From Acidobacteriota bacterium (GTDB lineage: Bacteria > Acidobacteriota > Thermoanaerobaculia > Multivoradales > J023): 35,953 nt of DNA. This document shows positions 25,103-33,743 of this stretch, in pieces (positions within the stretch are counted from its first letter, which is position 1; every line of letters starts with the position of its first letter). The notes under the pieces are model-generated. The model was not told where the DNA came from, made no database searches, and was given only the letters and a program-made list of their open reading frames with translations. Position numbers and translations under genes: made by a program. The DNA lies in contig JAJCXQ010000056.1 of NCBI GenBank assembly GCA_029263355.1, positions 1 through 35,953 of the forward strand, read 5' to 3'.

Positions 25103-25109
25103 GAACACC

Positions 25110-26120
25110 ATGAAGGTTTTCGAGATCCGCGATGGATTCGGTCTAGATCAGCTGGTTGTCGGTGAGCGTCCGCGACCTGTCCCCGGCCATGGTGAAGTCC
25201 TCTTGAGGATGAAGGCCATGTCGTTCAACTACCGCGATATCTTGATGGTCAACGGGCACTACAATCCCAAACAGCCGTTGCCTCTGATCCCGTGCTCGGA
25301 TGGCGTTGGGGAAGTTGTCGAGATCGGCGAGAAGGTGAGCCGATTTCAGCCCGGGGATCGAGTAGCCACGCTTTTTTGCCAGAGCTGGGGTGGTGGCGAA
25401 CCGGACAAGACCAAGCTTGGCAGCACTCTTGGCGGTCCTGTCGACGGGACATTGGCTGAGTACATGGTGTTACCCGAAGACGGTGTGGTGGCGGTTCCCG
25501 AGCATCTCACCAATGTCGAGGCAGCGACTTTGCCATGTGCCGCGCTGACAGCTTGGAGTGCACTGGCGACCCAAGGAAATGTCCGTGCTGGTGACACGGT
25601 GCTGGTGCAGGGCACCGGTGGCGTGTCGCTCTTTGCCTTGCAGATCGCGCGGGCCCTGGGTGCTCGGGTCATCGCGACGTCGTCGCGAGATTCCAAACTG
25701 GAGACTGCCCGTAAGCTGGGTAGCTGGCAAGAGATCAACTATGTCGAGAATCCAGCTTGGGGAAAGATCGTGCGGGAGATGACTGATGGCATTGGGGTTG
25801 ATCACATTGTCGAGGTTGGGGGCGCTGGCACGCTGCAACAGAGTTTGCAGGCGATTCGGATCGGTGGTCACATCAGCCTGATTGGAGTGTTGTCGGGCAC
25901 TAAAACCGATCTCGACATCATTCCAATTCTGATGCAAAACGTCCGTATCCAAGGCATCCTGGTCGGCTCTCGGGATGGCTTCGAAGCGATGAACCGATGT
26001 TTCGCCCAGCATGAGATCCGACCTGTGATCGATCGCGTCTTCCCTTTCGAAGAAGCTCGTGAGGCCCTGGTCTACATGTCGGGCGGCCGCCACGTGGGGA
26101 AAATCTGCGTCGAGATATAG
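25110..26120 (+). CDS. MDR-superfamily NAD(P)-dependent oxidoreductase (zinc-less alcohol dehydrogenase/quinone reductase-like)
   Basis: A 336-residue medium-chain dehydrogenase/reductase. The GroES-like N-terminal domain (MKVFEIRDGF through PGDRVATLF) is followed by the nucleotide-binding Rossmann domain with VLVQGTGGVSLFALQIARALGARVIATS. The catalytic-zinc GHE motif is absent (PCSDGVGEVVEIG instead), and there is no Cys cluster for structural zinc, so it probably reduces quinones or enones rather than being a classical alcohol dehydrogenase. ATG 25110 with AAAGGA at suitable spacing fits the family N-terminus. An open frame running back to 24957 only adds repeat-encoded residues. It is convergent with the ABC ATPase gene, with just 4 bp between stops. 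Confidence 0.9.
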   Translation: MKVFEIRDGFGLDQLVVGERPRPVPGHGEVLLRMKAMSFNYRDILMVNGHYNPKQPLPLIPCSDGVGEVVEIGEKVSRFQPGDRVATLFCQSWGGGEPDKTKLGSTLGGPVDGTLAEYMVLPEDGVVAVPEHLTNVEAATLPCAALTAWSALATQGNVRAGDTVLVQGTGGVSLFALQIARALGARVIATSSRDSKLETARKLGSWQEINYVENPAWGKIVREMTDGIGVDHIVEVGGAGTLQQSLQAIRIGGHISLIGVLSGTKTDLDIIPILMQNVRIQGILVGSRDGFEAMNRCFAQHEIRPVIDRVFPFEEAREALVYMSGGRHVGKICVEI

Positions 26121-26124
26121 GGGC

Positions 26125-26913
26125 TCAGTCCAACGCCAGCTGTAAAAAAACGTCTTCGAAAGGACTGTTGGGCATTCCGGCTTGCTGCCGGACACTCTCC
26201 GTGGTGCCATAGGCCACCAAACGACCCTTGCGGAGAACGGCGATCCGGTCGCTGATGCGCTCGACAAACGACATGACATGGGATGACACCACAAAGGTGG
26301 TGCCGGCTCGCGACATCTCCTCGATCCGCAGTCTCAGCCGACGCATGCTGTCAGTGTCCAAACCATTGAGTGGCTCGTCGAGAAGCGCCAAACGCGGACG
26401 ACCCATCAGGGCGGCGATCAGGCCGATCTTTTTGCGCATGCCAAGAGAGTATTCGCCAACCAAAACGTCGCGACGGTTGTCGAGACCAAAATAATCGAGC
26501 CATTCGCGCCGCTCTTCAGAGTTGTCCAGATCTCTCAGTCCAGCGACCAATGCGAGCAGCTCCCAGCCACTCAGGCGATCGTAGAGGTGGAGCTCCTCCG
26601 GCAGGTAGCCGATCAGTCGCCGGGCCTCGACCGAGTGCTTGCGGACGTCATAGCCAGCGATTCGAATCGTTCCCGAGTCATGGGTGGTGAGATCTAGGAT
26701 CGATCGATACAAGGTCGACTTGCCGGCGCCGTTGGCCCCCACAAGCCCTAACACTTCGTCGTTGGCCTCAAGGCTGACGCCATCGAGGGCCTGCACGTCG
26801 CCGCCGTAACTCTTGGAGACGTTCTCGACGCTGAGCATCGGTTCTGTGGTGTTTGATGGGTCTGCTGGTGGGTAGGTGGTCGACGCGGTTCTCGTCAGCT
26901 GGTCTTCGCTCAC
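26125..26913 (-). CDS. ABC transporter ATP-binding protein (ABC-2 type exporter)
   Basis: A 262-residue ATPase with Walker A GANGAGKST, signature YSLGMRKKIGLIAAL, Walker B LALLDEPLNGLD and H-loop VVSSHVM, the pattern of ABC-2/NatA-type exporters. The GTG at 26913 overlaps the permease stop codon by 4 nt (GTGA) and has GGAGG 7 nt upstream, which supports this start even though the first 25 residues are a non-conserved Thr/Pro-rich extension before MLSVENVSKSYGG. It pairs with the membrane protein encoded just upstream. The cargo is unknown; drug, lipid or polysaccharide export are all possible. Confidence 0.92.
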   Translation of the reverse strand: MSEDQLTRTASTTYPPADPSNTTEPMLSVENVSKSYGGDVQALDGVSLEANDEVLGLVGANGAGKSTLYRSILDLTTHDSGTIRIAGYDVRKHSVEARRLIGYLPEELHLYDRLSGWELLALVAGLRDLDNSEERREWLDYFGLDNRRDVLVGEYSLGMRKKIGLIAALMGRPRLALLDEPLNGLDTDSMRRLRLRIEEMSRAGTTFVVSSHVMSFVERISDRIAVLRKGRLVAYGTTESVRQQAGMPNSPFEDVFLQLALD

Positions 26914-28445
26914 TCCGCTACCTCCACGAGTTGTACTCGACGACTAGCTCGGCCGGCGATTTGGCTGGCGACGTAGCCATAAAGAGCGAGCCACAGCCAC
27001 CAGGCAACCGGATAGAAGACGATCAACGCGGCCAAGGCCAACGCAACAAGAGAGCCGAAGATCAACCCCAATACCGGCTGGGCAGCGATCTCGAAGACCG
27101 CCAACCCGAGAATTGAAGTGACGATCCCGGTGGCCGCGATCAATTGCAAAATAGCGACGCCTTTGGCGGTGGGATCGAGATCGGGCGCCGCCAAAAGGAT
27201 CATGGATCCAAGGATAGAGGGTATCGATCCGAGGACCGTTGCCGTCCACAGTTTGGCTTTCCAGATCTGTTCCAATTCGACACCGGTCGTTTTCTCGATC
27301 CAGAACCTCGGTAGTTGGTGTTTGAGCAAGAACGGAACCAAGGCGACCATCGCCAGCACCGAGAGGCTGAGACCGGCCACCGCGAGTCGCTGGCGCCACA
27401 GCAGCGGCAGGTTGTCGTCGAACAACAAAGACACCACCGCGCCTTGGGCCGTTAACGCAACCCCTGCTGCCAGCGGCACCGCCGGAGAAAATCTGCGAGC
27501 GATGAGGGTCAGGTCGCGAACAATCTGAGCGACCAATGGGCGCGCGCCTAGACGGGTCGTCAGCCATCGAAGGTTGAGTGGCAATCCGACAACCCGACGT
27601 CGGTGTGACAGCAGCCTTGCAGTCTCGAGGTTCGAACGGTGCCACCGGATGAACAAGATGCGAGCCAGCAAGTAGAGTCCCAGCAGGTAGCAGGCTTGCG
27701 TGATCGGCTCGGTCCATGGGCTATGGGGCATGGTCGTCAACGCAAAACCAGATCGCACGATAGCCTCGATCTGGGCTGCGGCGGGCAACCAAGGCAAGAA
27801 GATGAAGCTGGCGAGAGGGTAGTGCGCACTGAGGCCGAGCGCCAGCAGCGCCAAGGCCCCGAGTAGCGTTGTGACAACTCGGACTCCGATGCCAGCATGG
27901 GCTGATATCGAGCGCACCGCTCTGCGCCATCGGACAACGCTGAGAGCCATTACGATTCGGAATAGTGCCAGCGAGCCGAGAGCGGAGAACAGTCCCCAGC
28001 AGACATCGGGTAGCCGAGAAAGGGACGGCAAGAACCGTCCTTCGAGGACACCCATCACGGTCAGCAGCACTAGGAAGGTGGGTACGATGGCCATCCCTTC
28101 AGTCGCCATAGAGACGTGGAACCGAGCGGCCGTTGGCACCGGCAAGGCGTCGAGGACACTGGCGCCATAACGAGGGTCGTAAAGCTCGCGAAACGTCGCC
28201 GGCACCTGTAACACGAACAGCAACAGGCTGAATGCCAGGACCGGTGAGATGGGCAGACCGAGGGGCTGATGGGACTCCACCAGTTGACGGATCGGAGCTC
28301 GTAGGCTGTCGAGATGACGACTCAGCACCCAAAGCGCGCCGCCGACGATCATCGGGCCGAGAAAGAACAACTCGAAGCCATGGGCCCTGATCCAGCGCCC
28401 AAAGGCGCGGCAGCGGAACGTCAAGATCAGTTGGGTGGGTCGCAT
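26910..28445 (-). CDS. multispanning membrane protein, probable permease of the ABC-2 type exporter
   Basis: A 511-residue, very hydrophobic protein with roughly ten or more predicted membrane segments (for example FELFFLGPMIVGGALWVL near the N-terminus, VSLLFDD-flanked helices mid-protein, and LIFGSLVALALAALIVFYPVAWWLWLALYGY at the end). I do not recognise a specific family signature. The 4-nt overlap with the ATPase gene makes it the likely transmembrane partner. The ATG at 28445 has no clear ribosome-binding site. Length and segment number suggest one polypeptide may provide both membrane halves, or a homodimer of large subunits. Confidence 0.78.
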   Translation of the reverse strand: MRPTQLILTFRCRAFGRWIRAHGFELFFLGPMIVGGALWVLSRHLDSLRAPIRQLVESHQPLGLPISPVLAFSLLLFVLQVPATFRELYDPRYGASVLDALPVPTAARFHVSMATEGMAIVPTFLVLLTVMGVLEGRFLPSLSRLPDVCWGLFSALGSLALFRIVMALSVVRWRRAVRSISAHAGIGVRVVTTLLGALALLALGLSAHYPLASFIFLPWLPAAAQIEAIVRSGFALTTMPHSPWTEPITQACYLLGLYLLARILFIRWHRSNLETARLLSHRRRVVGLPLNLRWLTTRLGARPLVAQIVRDLTLIARRFSPAVPLAAGVALTAQGAVVSLLFDDNLPLLWRQRLAVAGLSLSVLAMVALVPFLLKHQLPRFWIEKTTGVELEQIWKAKLWTATVLGSIPSILGSMILLAAPDLDPTAKGVAILQLIAATGIVTSILGLAVFEIAAQPVLGLIFGSLVALALAALIVFYPVAWWLWLALYGYVASQIAGRASRRVQLVEVAE

Positions 28446-28852
28446 CGATGTTTCAGAGGTCTCTGGTCACACCAGAGGGTGATCGCCGAAGAATGGCCAT
28501 GATTGAGCCGGGTGAGAGACTGGCAAGCCGGATCTTACGCCATGAGAAGCATTGGAGTGTTCCGCTGTTGATGCAGCGGCTTCAAAACCTTGCGCGTTAG
28601 CGGTTAGAAGCCTGCGGCTGAAGGCTGAACCCTGAGCTCCTCGACGACGGGACCGGGCGTCTCCTGGGGTGATGCGTGCCGTAGGTGATGCGAAGCGCGA
28701 CAGTCTGCCGCTGGCAGCTTGCTAAACTCGCCCGTTCAGAGTGGCGCCAGCATCAAACTTTCTAGAGCTGTCGCTCGTAAGGATTGAGGACACCCGTTCA
28801 GCCTGATCGTCCCGCCCGCGACACCGCGTCGACCCGAATCAAGGAGTTCCCT
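28446..28852. other. divergent intergenic region, ABC exporter versus M13 peptidase
   Basis: These 407 bp contain a hairpin CCGCTG-N6-CAGCGG (28562-28579). A 9-mer GCTAAACTC (28721-28729) recurs in front of the PagL-like gene at 32677. TAAACT could be a -10 element, but no good -35 is placed here. No small gene was recognised. Confidence 0.5.
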
Positions 28853-30973
28853 ATGAAGCACTTCACTGTGCTGCACTTCACTGCGCCGCACTTCACTGCG
28901 CTGCACTTCACTGTGCTGCTTCTCGCCGCAGCCCTCGTCATGCCAACTGTTGTCCTCGAGGCGGAGGAGCACGCCAGTCTATCCACCGGATCCCCTCAGG
29001 GTTCTCTGTCATCGGATCAGATCAGCGACAGTGTGTTGTCGTCGATGGATCCCACGGCCAAGCCGTGCCAAGACTTCTATCAATATGCCTGCGGGGGCTG
29101 GCTCGAGAGTACCGAATTGCCGTCCGACCAGACCCGGTGGGCAAGGAGCTTCTCGGTCATCAACGAACGCAACCGTGAGGTTGTACGCGAGATTTTGGAA
29201 GCTGCCGCGGCGGACCCCGGCAACCATCCCGAGCGTCGCCTGATCGGCAACTACTACGCTTCGTGTATGGATGAGGCCGCCGTCGAGAAGGCGGGAGTCA
29301 AGCCGCTGGCTCCGATGTTGGCAGAGATTACGAAAGTCGAAGACGCCGCCTCGTTCCTGCGGGTCACCGGCAAACTGCATCGCAACTTTATCGGAGCAGT
29401 GTTTCAGGGCACGGTGCTGCCCGATTTCAAGAATCCTGACCTCAATATTTCCTTCTTCTTTCAAGGCGGTTTGGGCATGCCGGACCGCGACTACTACGTC
29501 ACGGAAGACGAGACCAAGCGTCAGCTGATGGACGACTACGAGAAGCATGTCGCTCGCATGTTCGGCTTGCTGGGTGACAGCGCGGAGCAGGCTGCGGCCA
29601 ATGCCTCTCATGTGGTCGCGTTCGAGACTCGCCTAGCCGAGACTTCACGGCCTCGCGCCCAGATGCGGATCATCGAGAAGCTCTACAACAAGATCGACAT
29701 CGATGGTCTCGCGAAGCTGACGCCCAAGTTGCCTTGGAAAGAGTACTTTGCTGCGATCGGCTATCCCGACGTCGTCGATATCAGCGTCGCAACTCCCGAG
29801 TTCTTCGAGACATTGGAGTCGTTGGTCGGTGAAACCGCGCCCGCCAAGCTCCAGAACTACCTTCGTTGGCATCTCGTCAACGGTACGACCAATGTCCTAT
29901 CCAAAGACTTTGTCGATGCCAATTTCGAGTTCTATGGCCAGAAGCTCCAGGGGCAACGGGAGATTCGGCCCCGTTGGAAGCGTTGTGTTGGCGCGACGGA
30001 GAACGCGATCGGCCAAGCGGTCGGCAAGCTTTACGTCGAGCAGCAGTTTGCCGGAGCCAGTAAAGACGTCGCCCTCGAGATGGTTCAAGATATCGAGAGC
30101 GCTTTTGAGCACAACTTGCCCGCCTTGGCATGGATGGACAACGTCACTCGTGGTCGAGCTGTCGAGAAGGCGAAAGCGGTCGGCAATAAGATTGGCTATC
30201 CCGACGAATGGCGCAACTACTCGGCTCTGAAGGTCGTTCGGGGTGAGCATTTTTCCAATGTCATGGCGGCGCGCGAGTTCGAGTTCGACCGCAAGACTCG
30301 CCAGATCGGGCAGGCCGTTGATCCGGAAGAATGGCGGATGACGCCGCAAATGGTCAATGCCTACTACACGCCGCTGCAGAATGAGATCGTCTTCCCGGCC
30401 GGTATTCTGCAGCCGCCGTTCTTTCACCGCGACTTCCCCGCGGCAATGAACTACGGTGGTATCGGCGCGGTCATCGGTCACGAGCTCAGCCATGGCTTCG
30501 ACGATCAGGGGCGCAAATTCGATCCCCAGGGGCAGTTGCGGCAGTGGTGGGAGGAAGCGGCGACCGAGCAGTTCACCGAGCAGGCACAGTGTGTCGACGA
30601 TCTTTACTCGAGCTACGAAGTCAAGCCTGACGTCAAGGTCAACGGGAAGCTCACCCTGGGCGAGAACATCGCCGATATCGGCGGCGTCAAGCAGGCCTAC
30701 GCGGCTTACAAGAGCTGGGAGAAAAGGCAGGGCGACCCCAAACCGCTGGTTGAGGGATTGACCAACGACCAGTTGTTTTTCGTAGCTTATGGGCAGGTCT
30801 GGTGCAGTCTGTCGACCGAAGAGCAAGAGCGACTCCAGGTCACGACGGACTCCCATTCTCCAGGGAGGTTTCGAGTCATCGGGCCGGTCAGCAACAATCG
30901 TGACTTCGCCAAAGCGTTCAGCTGCGAAGCGGGCGCACCTATGAACCCGAAGGATATTTGTGAAGTCTGGTAA
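28853..30973 (+). CDS. M13-family (neprilysin-like) zinc metallopeptidase, exported
   Basis: A 706-residue secreted peptidase. It shows the N-terminal M13 region (PCQDFYQYACGGWLES), then NAYYTPLQNEIVFPAGILQPPFF, the zinc site HELSH (about 543-547) in VIGHELSHGFDDQG, the third ligand Glu in GENIADIGG (about 604), and the C-terminal CEVW typical of the family. M13 enzymes cleave short peptides outside the cytoplasm. ATG 28853 has AAGGAG 6 nt upstream. The signal peptide is unusual: four HFTxL/P pentapeptides encoded by a 15-bp tandem repeat precede a conventional LLLAAALVMPTVVLEAEE hydrophobic and cleavage region. Confidence 0.95.
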   Translation: MKHFTVLHFTAPHFTALHFTVLLLAAALVMPTVVLEAEEHASLSTGSPQGSLSSDQISDSVLSSMDPTAKPCQDFYQYACGGWLESTELPSDQTRWARSFSVINERNREVVREILEAAAADPGNHPERRLIGNYYASCMDEAAVEKAGVKPLAPMLAEITKVEDAASFLRVTGKLHRNFIGAVFQGTVLPDFKNPDLNISFFFQGGLGMPDRDYYVTEDETKRQLMDDYEKHVARMFGLLGDSAEQAAANASHVVAFETRLAETSRPRAQMRIIEKLYNKIDIDGLAKLTPKLPWKEYFAAIGYPDVVDISVATPEFFETLESLVGETAPAKLQNYLRWHLVNGTTNVLSKDFVDANFEFYGQKLQGQREIRPRWKRCVGATENAIGQAVGKLYVEQQFAGASKDVALEMVQDIESAFEHNLPALAWMDNVTRGRAVEKAKAVGNKIGYPDEWRNYSALKVVRGEHFSNVMAAREFEFDRKTRQIGQAVDPEEWRMTPQMVNAYYTPLQNEIVFPAGILQPPFFHRDFPAAMNYGGIGAVIGHELSHGFDDQGRKFDPQGQLRQWWEEAATEQFTEQAQCVDDLYSSYEVKPDVKVNGKLTLGENIADIGGVKQAYAAYKSWEKRQGDPKPLVEGLTNDQLFFVAYGQVWCSLSTEEQERLQVTTDSHSPGRFRVIGPVSNNRDFAKAFSCEAGAPMNPKDICEVW
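28859..28918 (+). repeat. 15-bp tandem repeat, four units, inside the M13 signal peptide
   Basis: Four contiguous units start at 28859, 28874, 28889 and 28904, each beginning CACTTCACTG. Units 1 and 4 are identical; units 2 and 3 vary at two positions or fewer. They encode HFTVL, HFTAP, HFTAL and HFTVL in frame. Confidence 0.95.
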
Positions 30974-30979
30974 CGCAAG

Positions 30980-30996
30980 CTGGCGTTTAACGCCAG
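30980..30996. terminator. hairpin between convergent M13 peptidase and ECF sigma genes
   Basis: CTGGCGT (30980-30986) pairs with ACGCCAG (30990-30996) around a TTA loop, 7 bp after the peptidase stop and 16 bp from the sigma-factor stop. The position suggests a bidirectional terminator, but no T-run follows on either strand. Confidence 0.5.
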
Positions 30997-31011
30997 GCCG
31001 GGAGATCGAGG

Positions 31012-31572
31012 CTAACGCTTCATTTCCCGACGCAGCCACAGCTTCGCCGTCTGCCAAGAACGGGTGATTGTTGGCCGGGATACTTGTAGTACCTCGGCAA
31101 CCTCTCGTTCAGTGAGCCCGGCAAAGTAACGTAGCTCGACGATCTTCGCCATCCGGGGCTCGAACGCCTCGAGCGCCGTCAACGCTTCATCGAGAGCCAG
31201 GATATCGACGTCGACGTCGAGAGCTGGCTCTGGCGCTTTGTCCAACGGCAATATGGCGTCGGTCGGGATCCGCCGGCCAGCCTGCTTGCGGCGCGCATGA
31301 TCGATCAAGATACGCCGCATGGCGATCGCCGCTGTCGCAAAGAAATGCCGCCGATCGTTGTAGCGGGGCTGCTCGCCGCCGAACAAACGCAGATAGGCTT
31401 CGTGGACCAATTCGGTCCCCAACAGCGAGTGCCCGGAGCGCTCTTTCCTCAAGAACAGGGCGGCTTGTTTCCGCAGCTCGTCATAAACGATCGGCAGAAT
31501 TTCTTCGACCACGTCAGGGCTATAGGCTTCACCCTGGAGAATCTTGGTGACTGTTGACTGCGGATCCACCAT
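31012..31572 (-). CDS. ECF-type RNA polymerase sigma factor (TIGR02999-like, Acidobacteria/Planctomycetes type)
   Basis: A sigma-70-family factor of about 186 residues. Region 2 is recognisable in LLGTELVHEAYLRLF and RRHFFATAAIAMRRILIDHARRKQAGRR. Region 4 is KIVELRYFAGLTEREVAEVLQVSRPTITRSWQTAKLWL. This RILIDHARRKQAGRR pattern marks the ECF group expanded in Acidobacteriota and Planctomycetes. Start: ATG at 31572, with an adjoining in-frame GTG at 31575 possible. In related genomes such factors often precede a Ser/Thr protein kinase gene; here the neighbour is the convergent M13 peptidase and no anti-sigma factor is seen. Confidence 0.9.
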   Translation of the reverse strand: MVDPQSTVTKILQGEAYSPDVVEEILPIVYDELRKQAALFLRKERSGHSLLGTELVHEAYLRLFGGEQPRYNDRRHFFATAAIAMRRILIDHARRKQAGRRIPTDAILPLDKAPEPALDVDVDILALDEALTALEAFEPRMAKIVELRYFAGLTEREVAEVLQVSRPTITRSWQTAKLWLRREMKR

Positions 31573-31678
31573 CACAATCGGAACCGTATCAGACTAGCGT
31601 ACCGGTCGGTCCGACAGATATAAATCCCAAGGGCGACTCGATGCCTGCGACCTCGACCCTTGTGAGCCGTGGGTGTCT

Positions 31679-32533
31679 TCAACTGAGCTGATCGAGGCCA
31701 GACCAGGTCTCTTCGCTGTCATCGAATGCTGGCAGCCCGGGCTGGATACCACGTGCCTCATTGACTCGCCAGCTCCAAAGAATCGACCACTTGAGGTACG
31801 TCCCATAAGCCTGCAGCAAGCAGAAGACCAGCCCCCGCATGCCGTCGAGAACGCCGAGCTGGACGAAGTAAGTCCGAAAGAATCTCCAGCAGGATCGGCC
31901 GAGCACCGCGGCGATGCCTGGGCGCTTACCGTCTATCCAGCCTTGCGACGCTCCCCAGTGGCTGTATTTGACGATCCGCAGAACATAGGTGTGAAAGTCC
32001 TCCACCATGTAATGCTCCATCCGCTTTCGGAGCAGAGGCGCCGGGCCTCGGGTCTTCATGTCGGCATGGACTCGGCGGTTGGGGTAACGGCCAGCACCTT
32101 GTTTCAGTAGGCGGATCACTTGATCGTGCTGCCAGCCCGAAAAGCGGATGACCTTACCGAGAAAGTAGACTCGGCGCCGGATCGTGTAGGCGTCGTAGAC
32201 CGGGTTGTTGGCTAGCAGCTTCTCGATCTCGTCCCGCAGCGCTGGGGTGCAGCGTTCATCAGCGTCGAAGATCAGAATCCACTCGTGTTGCGTCTGATCC
32301 ATCGCCCAATTCTTCTGGGCTGCCGACCCGTAGTAGGTTCGCTGAACGAAGGTCACCCCGTCGTAGCTCTGGACAATTTCCGGAGTCCGGTCACTCGAAT
32401 AAGAGTCGACGACCAGGATTTCGTCGCACCACAGCAGCGATTCCAGACAGGCGGCAATGTTTGCCTCTTCGTTGAAGGTGGTCACCACTACCGAGATGCC
32501 GGGACGTTCGGCGCTTTTGGCTTGCTTGGGCAT
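31679..32533 (-). CDS. glycosyltransferase, GT2 family (WaaE/KdtX-like)
   Basis: A 284-residue GT-A fold enzyme: ISVVVTTFNEEANIAACLESL (nucleotide-binding strand), VDSYSSDRT, AQKNWAMDQ, the metal-binding FDADERCTPAL and a C-terminal membrane-associating stretch (GLVFCLLQAYGTYLKWSILW). This layout is that of WaaE/KdtX-like lipopolysaccharide-core glucosyltransferases. I choose ATG 32533 with GAGGAG 6 nt upstream; a frame back to 32593 adds 20 non-conserved residues. It is divergent from a lipid A deacylase-like gene, consistent with outer-membrane lipopolysaccharide work. The exact sugar and acceptor are unknown. Confidence 0.88.
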   Translation of the reverse strand: MPKQAKSAERPGISVVVTTFNEEANIAACLESLLWCDEILVVDSYSSDRTPEIVQSYDGVTFVQRTYYGSAAQKNWAMDQTQHEWILIFDADERCTPALRDEIEKLLANNPVYDAYTIRRRVYFLGKVIRFSGWQHDQVIRLLKQGAGRYPNRRVHADMKTRGPAPLLRKRMEHYMVEDFHTYVLRIVKYSHWGASQGWIDGKRPGIAAVLGRSCWRFFRTYFVQLGVLDGMRGLVFCLLQAYGTYLKWSILWSWRVNEARGIQPGLPAFDDSEETWSGLDQLS

Positions 32534-32654
32534 AGTTTCTCCTCGCGCCTGAATTGTAGAGGCTTTGGCCCGACGGGCAAACCCACAGTACAAATAGAGC
32601 CATGTGAATGGGTGTCGATGAAGGGGTGCTGTTGGGCAAAGCAGAGGTGTTTTC

Positions 32655-32684
32655 TTGAAAACCGGGCAGAGCAGTCGCTAAACT
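32655..32684 (+). promoter_or_regulatory. candidate sigma70 promoter of the PagL-like gene
   Basis: TTGAAA (32655-32660) and TAAACT (32679-32684) are 18 bp apart, about 110 bp upstream of the start codon. The -10 lies in GCTAAACTC, a 9-mer also found at 28721 before the M13 peptidase gene. Confidence 0.4.
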
Positions 32685-32794
32685 CACGCTCTGCTTGGGC
32701 TCTCCATTCTCGCGAGGTATGCAACTAGCGACTTGGCAGGGTGGGCACAGCGAATCGATTCGACTTTCAAAGACGAGCGAAGGACCCTGGGAGA

Positions 32795-33331
32795 ATGAGG
32801 ATGAGTGGCAACAGAATTTGGGTCCTGCTGTTCATGGTCGGCATCTTCTGGGGACTCGCGCCAGAAGCCAGTGCTCTCGATGGCAAAGGCTGGGCGATCT
32901 ATGGGGGTATCTACGATACCCGTGGCGATGACCGGCCCGGCGTCGACGATCGACCCCTCGAAGCCGGATTCGAATATCGTTGGCCAGCGCTCGAGGCCTT
33001 CAACTTGCCGAATAGGTTGACACTCAAGCCAACGGCTGGGCTGACGGCCACCGAAGATGGCAACGCCTGGGTTTATGGCGGCCTTCGCCTCGATGTCCAA
33101 CTTGGCCAGAAATGGGTCATGACACCTCAATTCAGTGTCGCACTTTATGAGCAAGGTGACGGCAAGGATCTTGGCGGTGTCCTGGAGTTTCGTTCCGGGT
33201 TCGAATTGGCCTATCGCTTCGACGGCGGGCAGCGCCTTGGGCTACTCTTTTACCATCTCTCGAACGCTGGCGTTTATGACCTGAATCCGGGCTCGAACTC
33301 TCTGGTTCTCATTTGGGGTTTCGGTCGCTGA
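32795..33331 (+). CDS. PagL-like outer-membrane lipid A 3-O-deacylase family protein
   Basis: About 178 residues, with a signal peptide (RIWVLLFMVGIFWGLAPEASA, cleavage before LDGKG) and alternating beta-barrel strands. Near the C-terminus it has FYHLSNAGVYDLNPGSNSLVL. H-x-S-N-A-G is the hallmark of PagL, where His and Ser are catalytic; PagL removes the 3-O acyl chain from lipid A. The third catalytic residue of Pseudomonas PagL (Glu, 12 after the Ser) has Asn at the equal spacing here, so activity is uncertain. Start: ATG 32795, or ATG 32801, which has the better spaced GGGAG (7 nt). The gene is divergent from a WaaE-like glycosyltransferase. Confidence 0.82.
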   Translation: MRMSGNRIWVLLFMVGIFWGLAPEASALDGKGWAIYGGIYDTRGDDRPGVDDRPLEAGFEYRWPALEAFNLPNRLTLKPTAGLTATEDGNAWVYGGLRLDVQLGQKWVMTPQFSVALYEQGDGKDLGGVLEFRSGFELAYRFDGGQRLGLLFYHLSNAGVYDLNPGSNSLVLIWGFGR

Positions 33332-33455
33332 TCTTCGCGCGAGGGTGCATGCGGGCTCACGGGGTGTTATCCTGCGAAAGTTGGTTGGTCCCAGCGGAAA
33401 ATCAGTCCAGTAGCGAACACGTCCCAACTGTCGGCATGTCTGAGGACGACTCAAG

Positions 33456-33728
33456 ATGGCTCTAGATCCTGAATTACTCGAAATCTTAGTTTGCCCCAAG
33501 ACCCACGGTGAGCTCGAAGTCGTGGATCTTCCCGTTGACGTCCAACAGACGCTGATCGAGAAGTATCGCGAGCACTTCCGCGACGAAGAGCCGGTCGCCA
33601 CCAGTGGTCTCTATTGCCGCGAATCGCAGCTGGTTTACCCGGTGGTGTCGGACATTCCGATCATGCTCGAGGACGAGGCCTTGTCGGCCTCCATACTCGA
33701 CGCTTCTGCCAGCTCTGCCGGAGACTGA
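33456..33728 (+). CDS. Trm112/YcaR-family protein
   Basis: A 90-residue protein. It starts MALDPELLEILVCPKTHGELEV, the conserved opening of Trm112-like proteins, and has SQLVYPVVSDIPIMLEDEA, the second hallmark. Eukaryotic Trm112 is an activator of methyltransferases; the role of bacterial homologues is less clear. Only one Cys (in LVCPK) plus a Cys near residue 54 (YCRE) remain, so a full four-Cys zinc ribbon is absent. The ATG is preceded by GAGGA. It leads a short operon with the APC permease 15 nt downstream. Confidence 0.88.
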   Translation: MALDPELLEILVCPKTHGELEVVDLPVDVQQTLIEKYREHFRDEEPVATSGLYCRESQLVYPVVSDIPIMLEDEALSASILDASASSAGD

Positions 33729-33743
33729 GCCCGGTCGCGACTC

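Noticed and set aside
24957..25109. N-terminal extension of the MDR oxidoreductase
   Set aside because: It only encodes tandem-repeat residues; ATG 25110 has a ribosome-binding site and matches the family start.
29897..31057. 386-codon minus-strand frame opposite the M13 peptidase
   Set aside because: It lies antisense to a gene with full zinc-peptidase motifs and has no domain or start signal of its own.
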